Origin: Rhizomys pruinosus
Lineage: Eukaryota; Chordata; Mammalia; Rodentia; Spalacidae
DNA length: 64,000 nt
Direction: 5' to 3'
NCBI GenBank assembly: GCA_009823505.1
Contig: VZQC01006876.1
Span: 5,237,713 to 5,301,712, forward strand
Under the pieces are notes generated by a model. It did no database searches and was not told the DNA's origin. It saw only the letters and a list, made by a program, of their open reading frames with translations. Of this stretch, positions 1-10,477 are shown in pieces. Numbering within the stretch: the first letter of the stretch is position 1; each line of letters opens with the position of its first letter. The translations under genes and the position numbers were made by a program.

Positions 1-333
1 AGGAATAACCCATGGCTGATGCCACAAGCTTACATCCTCTACAGGTTAGGAGATGTTATAAGCCACAGTAAGACCCTGTCATATTTAACAGGGGGGAAAA
101 ATGTAATTCATGGATTAACATATCATCCAAACATATGTGTCTATGCCAAAGTAACCTACCATAACTATTAGTGCTGCTTAAATACCTATATATCTAATTG
201 CTTGTGCTTCATTAGTAGGATCGAAAGGTTACTCCTGGACAAACTGTCAGCCCATGAAAGGAAACAGCCAGAATTGACCAGAGTCCAAGTCAACAGCTCC
301 AGAGAGAGTGGACTGTTTTACTTCTTTTTTCTT
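1..333 (+). mobile_element. L1 3' UTR fragment (long-3'UTR family)
   Basis: Closely matches the 3' UTR of the long-3'UTR L1s elsewhere in this window, in the same orientation as 58497-58815. It is cut by the window edge on the left. On the right the match stops at about 333, in the middle of the 3' UTR, with no terminal segment or A-tail. A sense-strand piece that lacks its 3' end is what the inverted 5' part of a minus-strand twin-primed L1 would look like, but a later deletion is equally possible. Confidence 0.85.
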
Positions 334-1279
334 CTTTAGCTTTTTTTTTTTACTTTTGGCTCTTCTGCTTGTGTTTACTTGGTTTTCATAATTTTTCGAG
401 GTTTATTTTTCATTTTGATTTGTTTCCCCCTGCAGAAACCTCCCTCCAACCTTTTTGTCTCAGCTTGTTTTGTCATTATATACACAGGATTTAGACTACC
501 ACATTGTGGGGATTTCCTTGGTGCAGATTCCCGTCTTGTCTAGAAGACCTTAAGTAACAGCAGATACCTTGTTCCTCTGGCTCTTAAATTCTTTCTGGCC
601 CCTCTTCCCTGAAGTTCAAGATGAGTCTGTCCTTGAAGTCACGGATATCTGTCTTCCTCTTCCTCCTGAGCGTGGTGTGCCTCCATGCCTGGCAAGACAT
701 TATATCTTTCCCTATTCAGGGCAATGAATTTAAAAAGGAACAATACAAAAAACTTCATATAGCTGTTTACACTACCTGGGTAAAATTGTTAACAGTACTC
801 ACCTATTTAACTTTGTTATTTTTCTTAGTCCTACACTAGTTTCTTAAAATTAATGATCAAGCAAGGACACTTATTGATATTTCCTTACTTGTATATTTAT
901 TACAGATCCATAATTCAATGTTTTCTCACACTCATATGCATTCACTAGATTTCCCTTCTCTCTCCTGAGAATAGCAGTCATGAACATTGCCTCATCAAAC
1001 GTGCCAAAAATTCTTTGGGGAATTATTTAAATCTTTTCATTGAAGTTTAGTGAAAAACAATCTAGCTGATGTAACTAATTTTTAACAATGAACTTTAGGC
1101 CAAATCATGGTCTTAATTACTGACATACAGCCTAATTAAAATGATACCTAAGATATCTAACATGTTTGTTTTGAATTTTGATTGTTTTAACATTCATTCC
1201 TAAGGTTATTTGATGATTTTTTTTTTTTGCTGTAGTTTCAATTAGACCATACCTAGCTTATACCAACATTTGGTTTTCC
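334..1279. other. AT-rich DNA, no identified feature
   Basis: No repeat family recognised with confidence. A T-rich stretch (about 336-430) follows the L1 piece. An open frame at 621-839 (72 codons, plus strand) starts with a hydrophobic, signal-peptide-like N-terminus but has no recognised homology; see findings. It is not called as a gene. Confidence 0.5.
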
Positions 1280-1513
1280 CATTATTTTATTTTATTTATT
1301 ATTATTTATATTTTATGTGCATAAGTGTGTTCCCTGCAAGTGGGTTAATGAAGCCATGTTGTTTAATGCCTGCAGAAGTCAGAAGATGGCATCGGGTGCC
1401 ATGGACCTGGAGTTACTGACGGTTGTTAGCTGCCACGTGGATGCTAGGAACCAAACCCAGGTCCTCCATGATAGTAGCCACTGCTCTTAACTACAAAACC
1501 ATCTCTATAGTCC
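1280..1513 (-). mobile_element. B2/B3-type SINE, diverged
   Basis: Reverse-complement B2/B3 family: AT-rich tail on the left, then the GTTGTTTAATGCCTGCAGAAG region, and on the right the tRNA-like head with degraded B box (ACCAAACCCAGG) and the CTCTTAACTACAAAACCATC A-box region. Clearly older than the copies at 17970 and 25231. Confidence 0.8.
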
Positions 1514-1799
1514 TGCTTTTACTCATCCTTAATCAAACATTTTGTTTTGGCTGTAAGCATATTAGAAGGTATATGTAAAAGAAATTCAGCAACCTATATA
1601 TATATGACTGAAGCATACTGAGTTACTACATCTTCCTATATCCAGGACAATAAACTTCAAACAGACAATACATGAAACAATACAGATAATGAAAAAAATA
1701 TCTGAGTAAAAATTTAAATAGTAACTGCTTGTTTAACTTTAGTTTTATCTTGATATCAGTTTCTATTTTTTCTTTCGTATTGATTTTGTGGTTTTTATA

Positions 1800-2400
1800 T
1801 AGTTTAATTTGATGGTATTTAGAGCCCTTCCCCTATCACTATGTCCTCTTATTGCCCCCTTGCCCAATTTAATCAACTCTATTATATATGGACAATAAAG
1901 TATAATTTATGCCCCTAAATTCCCTTCAGTGTGGGCCCATCCACTGGATCCTGTTTAACCTGCCAAGAATTCCTTTCTTGAAAGACAGTGTCTCTGCTCC
2001 TCCCAGCAGGCATCTCTTGATTCAATTTTCTTATACCCAGTTGGAGTTTTTTACCCATTTTGTCATGCCTATGATGAGAATTTTTTTCTGATTTGAGCTT
2101 GGATTGGACTTGTGCATGCTGTCACCATGGATGTGAGTTCATATGAGTAACTAAGCAGCTGTCTGGAAGGCTGTGTTTCCTTATGGTCATCTACCATCTC
2201 TGTCAATTACAGTTTTTCTGCTCCTTCTGCAATGATCCCATCTCTCAAGGCCCTTTAGAAATGTTTCCTTATGCAACAGATGGCAATTAACACCAAAACC
2301 CACACTGGCCAATGTGTAGAGAACAAGAGACTACAGAGTGGTTATCCCTAAATAGGACATGTCCATTTGTTTCTTAAGAAAAGCAAATCATTAATGCTGC
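1800..2400 (-). mobile_element. Old Lx-type L1 3' UTR with inverted 5' end
   Basis: From about 1800 to 2255 the sequence is antisense Lx-type L1 3' UTR (CCATCCACTGG, GTCTGGAAGG, TTCTGCAATGATCCC landmarks recalled from mouse Lx copies). From about 2280 to 2400 the neighbouring part of the same 3' UTR appears in the opposite orientation (GAGAACAAGAGACTAC, CCTAAATAGGACAT). A 3' part followed by an inverted upstream part is the signature of twin priming. No target duplication can be defined because the copy is old. Confidence 0.65.
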
Positions 2401-3796
2401 ATTTTACATTTTAGAGTTCCTCAAAAAATAATTCATATTAAATGTAAATTATAAAATTTATGTAGAACTTTAATCTGAAACTTAGATCTGACCATTGTGA
2501 GGTACTGTGTGCGTTACTTTATCAAGAAGTACTAAAGAATAACAATTAAAAAGAAGTTATTTTTGGCATTATGCAACATGGATTTCTCAACAAGCATATG
2601 CCATTAGAAGGTACACAGGATGCCACTTGATCTATTTTATTTTCCACGCTGGAAATAGTTGACAAATTGAATGCCTTTGGAGGCTGAGACCCGTCAGCAC
2701 CATACTGCGTTTTCCTTCTCAGTTCTCTTATCAGACAATGACAATGATCAAACATGATGAACAACAGATGCATTCAAATCTATAATTGAATGTCTTTCAG
2801 CATAATGGCATTTTCTTTTACTTTGAATTGCAGTGTAGAATCCTGATATTCAGCAAGAGTAAGCATTCATACTAGACTGACTATCTGTGGCCCCAGGTTG
2901 GCTCCTCTAAATATTCTTGTTGCAGCTGGCAATCTTTAACTCAGAAACTAGAGCCAAATACTAAAACAGCTGAAACTTGTGTCCTATTGAAATGCAGGAT
3001 ATGTCCAAGCCTTGGAATACACATTATGTATTTGTTTTTCAAAGGATTATATTTCTTTCCTGGATGATAGGACCAGATGTTGCTATTAATACATCTGGGA
3101 AACACATTGTTCTTCATTTGGGTGTCATTAATGAGATGGTACTGTCAATTCTGGCAACCTGCCAAATAATATTCTTCAAGATGAAGAGGGCACAAGAAAG
3201 GTAGAGAGTGATTAATCAGAAAATGTAATAGCCATGTTTTGTGTTATTGAACTTGGAATGACCAAGCATTCACGTTATTGTATGGAGTGTTATTCAGGGA
3301 ATCTACAATCCTCAGTAATTTTCAGTAAGTATTGGCTGATATGTCCTTCATCTGACATTGCTAGTGCACTGGTTAGAGAAGTTTGTGAATGTCAGTCTTA
3401 TAAATTGATCATGAAATGAGATGCAACTATCAAACTTTTGTTTTTGTTGTACATATAATCACTCAAATTATTTGTTTCTGAAATATAACAATCTGAAATA
3501 TAACAAATAAAACAATCTTCACAATAAACATATAAGAATGTTATGATTTTGGCTGGTGGATTTATTTCTCAAAGTCTTAGTGCCTTGAATTTATAAAGGA
3601 GACTGCTATATAAACTCTGACTGAGCCCCATTGATTTCTAAAACTCCACAATTTTCTTTGATTTTGACATGAAGACAAAAATCCACTCAAAGCACATATA
3701 TATTTTGCCCAAAACTCTGTATTTAAATGGCTTCTTCTCTGTCTTACCTCACATCAACTATTTAATTACTATCTTTCTTTCTTCTAAATATTTCAG
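2401..3796. other. No identified feature
   Basis: AT-rich single-copy-looking sequence. Short open frames here (for example 2546-2773 minus, 2977-3204 plus) show no recognisable protein family, and I see nothing else to report. Confidence 0.5.
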
Positions 3797-3873
3797 CCAA
3801 TACTAGAGATTGAACCTAGGGCCTGCTGAATGAAACTCAAGCACAATAACATTGAGCTACAGCCTAGCCCTTG
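3797..3873 (-). mobile_element. ID/B4-type SINE remnant
   Basis: GAGATTGAACCTAGGGCCT followed after a short gap by ACATTGAGCTACAGCCTAG is the antisense tRNA-Ala-like head of ID or B4 elements. Short and diverged. Confidence 0.6.
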
Positions 3874-4087
3874 CTCTTCCACTTTTCCTACTTTTTAATG
3901 AAATCCATTCTCCATTCTATAATACTTTTGCGTATAAATCTTCTTATAGTCTTACAGAAATGTTTTAGGATGTTAGTTTTATTATATTATTGTTGTTGTA
4001 GTCACTTATTTCTTTAAGAGATAATGATAGCAGTATATGAATTTACTTATTTGAAATTGGTAATTTAAATTTGGTAATTTGAAATTG

Positions 4088-4182
4088 GTAAATGAGTTCA
4101 AGGCCAGCCTAGTCTACATAGCATGATCCAGGACAGCTGGAACTAAAGGGAGATCCCATCTCAAAAAGACGAAAAAAAATAA
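4088..4182 (+). mobile_element. B1 SINE, 3' half
   Basis: GAGTTCAAGGCCAGCCT, TCTACATAGCATGATCCAGG and CCCATCTCAAAAAGAC followed by an A-rich tail are the second half of B1. The 5' half is missing. Confidence 0.8.
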
Positions 4183-4514
4183 AGTCCTATTCGATCCAAA
4201 TCACACACTTTAGATACATGAAGTGTATCCATTCATTCTGTGAACTTGATCTATTCACAATTTCTTTATAATGTAAAGTAATCGATCTTCTGAAAATTTG
4301 CTGTTTAAGGCTTCCAAGATTACTAATGACTTAGATATAGCCTACTTGTAAAAGCAAAAGACCAAAATTAAAAGATAAATAGGAGAGTTATCAGGAAGAT
4401 GAGTAATCATTAAGGGTTAGTGATATACTCTTGGAGTTAGGAATGCTCCTTGTTACATCACATAAACTATCCCAGCTGCTACAGACATAATGAAATGTCT
4501 TTTTTATTTTTTAT

Positions 4515-4667
4515 TTTATTTTTTTGTCTTTTAGAGACAGGGTCTCCCTGTAGCCCCAGCTGTCCTGGAACTCACTGTGTAGACCAGGCTGGCCTTGAAC
4601 TCGCAAAGATCCGCCTACCTCTGCCTCCCAAGTGTTAGGATTAAAGGCATGCGCCCCCACTCCCGGC
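4515..4667 (-). mobile_element. B1 SINE, near full length
   Basis: Complete antisense B1: AGAGACAGGGTCTCCCTGT at the tail side through TTAGGATTAAAGGCATGCG and the degraded start of the 7SL-derived head. Poly(T) on the left is its A-tail. It lies next to an old L1, just outside its 3' end. Confidence 0.9.
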
Positions 4668-4679
4668 CATGCTATGTAT

Positions 4680-4985
4680 CTTTTAACAGATTTTTGAGGC
4701 ATTTCAACACTGATTTCTCTAGTGGCTGGACCAATTACACTACCACCAGCAGTAACTTCCTTTTCCTATATCCTTGCCAGCACATGTCATTTGTTTGATG
4801 GATCTTAGATATTCTGTCAGGGGCAAGATGAAATGTCAATTAGTTTTGACTAATTTGCTTGATAGTAAAAAAATGTTTAACATTAAAAAATGTTTCTTAA
4901 CCATTTACATTTCATCATTAAGAACTCTCAGTTTAGTTTCTTGCCCTGACTTATAATTGGGTTTATTTATTGTTGATTTTTTCTT
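4680..4985 (-). mobile_element. Old L1 ORF2 3' region, left part
   Basis: Antisense to the end of L1 ORF2: 'GTGGCTGGACCAATTACACTA' like sequence, CTTGCCAGCACATGTCAT, then the 'TTTCTTAACCATTTACATTTC' like stretch. It continues at 5201, so a SINE has split it. No open frame survives. Confidence 0.75.
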
Positions 4986-4999
4986 TTTATAATTTTTTT

Positions 5000-5200
5000 T
5001 TGATTTTTATAAAATGTATTTAATTTATATGTATGAATTGTTTGCATGCAGATAAGTGCAGGTATGTGAGTGAAATATCCATAGATGCCATGGCAATGGA
5101 ATTATTTAGTTTTTAGATGTAATGTGTATTCTGTGAACCAAATCAGGTCCTCTGGAAGATTAGCCAGTACTCTTAACTGCTGGACCATCCTTCCATCCCA
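5000..5200 (-). mobile_element. B3-like SINE inserted in old L1
   Basis: Antisense B3-type element: AT-rich tail, TTGTTTGCATGCAGATAAG, AATCAGGTCCTCTGGAAG and CTCTTAACTGCTGGACCATC. It interrupts the old L1 between 4985 and 5201, so it is the younger of the two. Confidence 0.7.
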
Positions 5201-5815
5201 TCATGATCTGTTTTTTGACTTTTTACTACATACTAAATACTAAACCTCTATCAGATATATGACTGGTAATTTTTTTCTCATTCTGTGGACTGACTCTTCC
5301 CATCTTGGAATGTTGAGGTCCTTTGCTATGCAGTGCTTTTTAGTTATGTTGATTTTTATGACTTATTTGTTGATTGTTGGGCTTAATACTTCCATTCTGG
5401 GGATCTTGTACATAAACTCATTTCTTGTGTTTAATTGTTCTAGAATATTCTCTACTTTCTCTTCTGCGATATTTAGGCTATTAAGTCTTACATTGAGGAA
5501 TTGGATCCATTTGGAGATGAGTTTGTACAGGCTGAGAGATCAAGATCTGGTTTCAGGCTTCTACAGGTAGTTATCTACCAGCACTATTTACTGAACATGC
5601 TGTTTTTCTCCCAATGTATACTTTTGGCCCCTTTGTCACAACATCAGGCAACTCTATGTTCACTTAAATCTGCATCTTCAATCCTATTCCACCAATTAAA
5701 GTGTTTAGTTTATGCAAATACTATGCTGTTTTTATTACTATAGCTTTATAGTGTAATTAGATATTTGGAATGGTGATGCCAACAGGTCCTCTTATTATTC
5801 AGGAAGTGGCATTTG
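5201..5815 (-). mobile_element. Old L1 ORF2, right part
   Basis: Continuation of the L1 at 4680-4985. Landmarks antisense to ORF2 include CTATCAGATATATGACTGG, TTGGATCCATTTGGAGATGA and ATCCTATTCCACCAATTAAAG. Many stops and indels; non-functional. Confidence 0.8.
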
Positions 5816-7139
5816 TTTTTAGAGGTAGATAAACAAAGAACAAATACAAAGATACATGAAGGTAGAAGGATGGTTAAAATTATTTATCACAAATATTTTT
5901 GATCACCATCAGATGGAATTTAGACAGGTTTCTCTTCAATGACTTCAGAATGGACTAATTCCATTGCAGTCGTGGTTTTAGATTTCAAGCTTCCAGTTCC
6001 ATGGAAGATTATTTTTTCCTTATATCACATTTTTGGAAAATTGTTATGACACCTCTAGAAAACTGATAGTGAGAAGATGGTGATAAATCGTACTGAATGT
6101 ACCACCAAGGGAATGTAGAGTCCCAAGTTATGGTCAGTACTGGAAATTTACATATGTAAGTGACTATAGGATACATTTTGTTAGAGATCAGCGTGAGATA
6201 CTGGATTAAGCCATGTAGAAAATTACTACTAAAAATATTTTCAAATGCAAAGAATATAAAATCAGAGGATGGCTGTTCATCAACAGCAGTTAAGGAGATG
6301 GGCATCAGCAATATAAGAGAGAAGCGAAGGGAAAAAAATCAGTATCATGCTTTGAGTTTGCTTTAAATGAATTTTGGATGTAATGTTATATATGACCAGA
6401 TGGATGTGGTTTGTGTGTCATTCATAGAAAAGTAATATAATACGACTTAGGGACAATTTGGTTGAGGTTTTTTTATATTAAATTGTGTAAAATACTTGGG
6501 AAAATGTGTACCAGATTATGACAATAATCCAAGGGAAAATAGTGGTAGTTTGGGGCAGTATGAGTGTCATGAAGCTCAGGAGAAAAGGTCAATTTCCAGA
6601 AACATCTTCAAAGTAAAATTAACAGAACTCCTGAAATTACTTCTTTAGGGAATAAATAAAAGTAAAAAATAATTTTCCATGTGTGTTACATAACTGGAAG
6701 AATGAGGTTAAGCAATGTGGGTGTAAAACCAAGCTTGGTTTGGGAGAATTAATAATTTGGTGTTACTCAAGTTGCCCTCCATTAAGCAGCTCTAATTTTT
6801 TAATGAACTGTTCTCCCGAAGAATTTATATATCCATGAAACCTGTCTTCCAACTGGCATTCTAAAGGAAAACCATATGTCCTAAGGAATACCATCATTTT
6901 CTTTTTTATCATTCACCTGTGATACTTTTTAAATACTTAATAATAATAATAATAAGGATAATAATGTATTTTACTGAAAACGTGAAAAGAACAACAAGGT
7001 GAAGGAAAGAAGAATATGTTGAATATGCTTATTTTCTGTCTTTGACATATTTGAACTGGATTAAAAGCCTTTTCCTGACTTATGTCTAGGACTCATATGT
7101 GTAGGTATCCTGTAACTAAGTCTTGAAATTTAAACTTTT
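5816..7139. other. No identified feature
   Basis: AT-rich sequence with a short AAT microsatellite at about 6938-6958. The overlapping open frames near 6009-6366 have no recognised family. Confidence 0.5.
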
Positions 7140-7144
7140 GGTTA

Positions 7145-7275
7145 GTCAAATGCAGGTGAGGTTGAGACAGGAGAAACATGAATTTAAGGCATCATAGGGT
7201 ACATCACAGGCTCAAGATCAGCCTGGCGTACAATGTGAGATCTTGGTTAAAAGAAAATCAAGAGAAAGAAAAATA
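7145..7275 (+). mobile_element. Diverged B1/B4-type SINE
   Basis: GAGGTTGAGACAGGAGAA, ATCAGCCTGGCGTACAATG and GAGATCTTGGTTAAAAG correspond to the 7SL-derived body of B1 or B4, with an A-rich end. Too diverged to sub-classify. Confidence 0.55.
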
Positions 7276-7439
7276 GAAGCAATCGGAATATATCCTTTGT
7301 ACTTTCGGCTTCTCGGGCAATTATATGATAAGAACTTTTAAGTTGACTTTCTGAGTTTGCAGTCTAATTCAGACTGGGCCTAATACACCATTTTTCTGAA
7401 TTCCAGAGATAGCATATGACAGATTGTAGGAGCTAGACT

Positions 7440-7605
7440 CTAATGGTATGCATAATTTGTTATGGCACATGTAGCTCCTCCAGCTGGACAATGGGGGCCT
7501 TGGGCTGTATAAGTTTGGGCATAGCTACTTGCAAGTTGGTTTTACATGAAGGATGCTAGTTTCATTACTTATTACCTATTATTAAAAATAAAAATAAAAA
7601 AGAAA
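7440..7605 (+). mobile_element. Independent copy of the extra L1 3' UTR segment
   Basis: Resembles 58970-59085 and 56800-56930 of the long-3'UTR L1s: AAGTTTGGGCATAGC, CAAGTTGGTTTTACATGAAG, GGATGCTAGT. It ends directly in an A-rich tail (AAAAATAAAAATAAAAAAG) and lacks the terminal 120 bp that follows an internal A-tract in those L1s. It is more diverged than they are. This suggests that the extra 3' UTR segment has existed as a separate retroposed sequence. Confidence 0.55.
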
Positions 7606-9110
7606 TCTCAAAACATATTATGACTCAAAAACACAATAGGAATAATAACAAAGAATGTAAACTTTAACTCATATTTGAGATGTCAGTGAAAATGGTAGGT
7701 ACTCTGAAGAACAGCCAATTTCTATGAAAACAATGAAAAGGATTATCAGATATTCCAGAATCAACTTCAGCAGAATTGTAGAAGTAACCAAAATCTCTAA
7801 CAGTAAGAAAGTGTTCATCATAGAATTTCTGAAATAAACAGTGAGACATGACTCTTTGACTTACGGTCTGGCCTCAGTGGTAGACCTCAAACCAACTGGA
7901 AACCTTTCTAGTAACAGTTGTGGAGAAAACACAGTGAGGTATATTTTCCAATCTGAAATAATTGTTCTATTTTATTGTGCTGATGACTTTCAGAAAAAAA
8001 AAAATATCCAAAGAAAATGTGTGCCTGTCTAAGCTGATTAAGATCTCTCCCTGAGCTAAATCTCATTTATGAGATAAAAGACTGGTTTAAAAATTTTGCA
8101 GGAAAATTGCAAAAACAATAGTCAAAAGCTGGGAATAAAAGCCTGAAGAATGATAGCCTTGAGGAATAGTGGGTTTGTTTGTGCTGCTCTGATACGTTGT
8201 TGGGAGTCTCGAAGGCAATTTCTCATTTTCTATGGAAAATGAGAAGACACTGTGCTCACTTTGAACTAAATTTGAGGACCTACAAGAAGAGAGATGCAAA
8301 AGTTAGAGTTACAAACTGCATGTCTCTGTTTTGAGTCTCTGTCTATAGATAAACCTTTTGTGAAAAGTCAGAATCTTCTTTTTATATTTGTTTAATATGT
8401 AATTTAACTAATTTATTAATTTTTTAGAAATTTCAGTTATACTTAGAGATATATAAGAACATTTATTTATAATTAGCTGATAACTACTCTTCTAATTAAA
8501 TATTTATATATGTTAATAAACATTCCCAAGACTATGTGGTGATATAGCCATAGATAAATACAAGGATTTAGAGTCCCAAATAAAATGCGATTTCAATAAT
8601 ACTGACACATTTCTTGTGACTTTTGTATATTAATCCCAGTTCTCCATGTTACAGCTTGATTTTTTAATGCCTTTATTTGTTTCAAGTTGTATTTCTGTCA
8701 GAATATCACAGTGTGGCAGTATTTTAGGACTAGCAGCTTAGAGATCATCTTTCTTATTTACTTCCCTGAGATCTCTCAGGCAATGTCTACTTGTTGGTGT
8801 ATATAACCCTTAAAATCTAATTCTTGGTAGGTTTTAATTATCACATATAAATTTAATTATTGTTTATAAATTATGAAATTAAAATAATACATATTTTACA
8901 TAATTACATAATTTAATATAATTATTTAACTTATATTTAAATACATTATAGTCACAAAATATTAAGAGTTCATCTAAATTGTACTAATTCTACAGGGCTA
9001 GAATGAACACAATACATTTGCTATATCATAAGACTTGATAGACAAAAAACATTTGAGATTGTTTCTGAAGATATTATGAAAATTATACATATGTGTTTAT
9101 ACATATATAA
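7606..9110. other. No identified feature
   Basis: AT-rich, especially 8380-8540 and 8820-8960. The minus-strand open frame 7664-7849 has no recognised homology. Nothing else supported. Confidence 0.5.
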
Positions 9111-9111
9111 T

Positions 9112-9375
9112 TTAGTTTCACTTTTGTTGCTGTGATAAAATAACCTGACAAAAGCAAATTAGGAGTTGGAGAGTTTATTTTATTCCACAATTCTAAGTTA
9201 TAGTCATTTCTTGGGAGAAGACACAGAATCAGGAGCTAAGAGAACTGGTGATAGCAGACAAATCCATCCGTTCGAGAACAGGGTGAGAATGAACATGTAC
9301 ATGCTTGTCTTTTCTCTATTTGTGCACTCTAGCATGGATCAGAATCTCAAATCCAGGGAAAAGAGCCACTGAGAT
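9112..9375 (-). mobile_element. Rodent interspersed repeat (RMER-like), left part
   Basis: Starts TTGCTGTGATAAAATAACC, matching an abundant rodent repeat whose opposite strand reads ...AATAAACCCTTTCTCC...TTATCACAGCAA. A copy in the other orientation lies at 34610-34960. I recognise the family but not its exact library name. Interrupted by the SINE at 9376. Confidence 0.5.
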
Positions 9376-9605
9376 CGAATTAAGAGAGATGGCCTAGTGG
9401 TTAAGAGCACCGACCGCTCTTACAGAGGACCCGGGTTCGATCCCCAGCACCCACATGGCGGCTGAGAACCGTCTGAAACTTCAATTCCAGGAGAACTCCA
9501 GTTCCAGGGGAATCCGAGACCCTCTTCTGATCTCCGCGGCATTGCACAAACTTGCATGCAGAGAGTACATTCATACACATACAGAAATAAATAAAATTAA
9601 TAATA
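9376..9605 (+). mobile_element. B2/B3-type SINE, full length
   Basis: tRNA-derived head with intact-looking pol III boxes: A box TGGCCTAGTGG and B box GGTTCGATCC. The body contains CATGGCGGCTGAGAACCG and two copies of a CCAG(G)-ACTCCAGTTCC block. The tail is (AAATA)n-like. It sits inside the repeat that starts at 9112 and resumes at 9611. Confidence 0.9.
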
Positions 9606-9610
9606 AAAAA

Positions 9611-9730
9611 TTAAAGAAAGGAACTAGCATAATCAGTACCATCCCCACAGACATACCCACAGGTGACATCCTCTAGACCATTCATCGTTGAGACACTCCT
9701 ACGAGGTGATTCTAGACTCTGTCATTTGGA
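9611..9730 (-). mobile_element. Rodent interspersed repeat, right part
   Basis: CATCCCCACAGACATACCC, GAGACACTCC and GGTGATTCTAGACTCTGTC match the far end of the same family as 9112-9375 (usual ending GATTCTAGATTGTGTCAAG). The two halves flank the SINE. Confidence 0.5.
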
Positions 9731-10055
9731 TAATTAAAATCAGACATCATTATATTTATGTGATATTCAAGTCACTGATTTTAGAATTCAATTCAGAATG
9801 GTATGGGAAATAGGCTCTATAAATATATCATAAATTTCAAAGTTGTCCTTATGTTTTACCATATCCCATACAAATAATATACAGAATGTACAAGTCACCA
9901 ACTAAATTCCATTAAGAATTATAATTGTTCCACTTGATTAAATGCTATTAAATGCTTTGATTTAATTTTTATTGTTGAACTTTTTAATACACATAGCATC
10001 AAAATAACATAAATGAAACATGTGGTAACAAAAAAGCATCAAAATAGAGTGATAC
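9731..10055. other. No identified feature
   Basis: AT-rich sequence, no recognised repeat or gene. Confidence 0.5.
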
Positions 10056-10094
10056 TTTAACATGGAAATTCCATTTTTTTCTCCAACTTGTATT

Positions 10095-10097
10095 GCT

Positions 10098-10145
<48 letters not shown>

Positions 10146-10195
10146 TCTCTCTATATCTATATATCTTATATCTATCTATATATATAATATATAAC
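10095..10195. repeat. (TC)n then (TA)n microsatellite
   Basis: Pure TC repeat 10095-10151 followed by TATC/TA repeat to 10195, inside the presumed transduced part of the L1 above. Confidence 0.95.
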
Positions 10196-10265
10196 AAATA
10201 TCCACCTGAGTTGGAGGATTTTCTTCTTCTTTTTTTTTTTTTTCCTTTTCTTTTTTTTTTTTTCT

Positions 10266-10477
10266 AAAAGATGTCATGTTTTCCCCAAGGAATTGCTTGA
10301 AGTTTCCTCCAAACAACCATCAACCCTGCCCCCATGCTCCACACTGGGGTCCCTCCCTGCCATGGTCACCCAAGTGAGGTTTGGCAAGCATGTTACCTGT
10401 CTTGATCTTCCTGCACTGGCCACCATGACACAGCCTGGGTTGTCCAACAACAGCATTCTACACTCTGAAGAGGCTGA
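10266..10477 (-). other. GC-richer segment between L1 3' end and A-tract
   Basis: About 210 bp of higher GC content, in minus orientation followed by an A-rich tract (T-run 10225-10265 on plus). It reads as a non-L1 transcript piece attached to the L1 3' end. Both strands have short open frames (10274-10456 minus, 10293-10520 plus), neither recognised. A GGTAACATG splice-donor-like site is present on the minus strand. It may be host sequence carried by 3' transduction, or a separate small retroposed fragment. Confidence 0.4.

Noticed and set aside
10095..10195. Dinucleotide arrays here, at 24359 and at 26480 as possible regulatory elements or origins
   Set aside because: Ordinary microsatellites with no supporting context.
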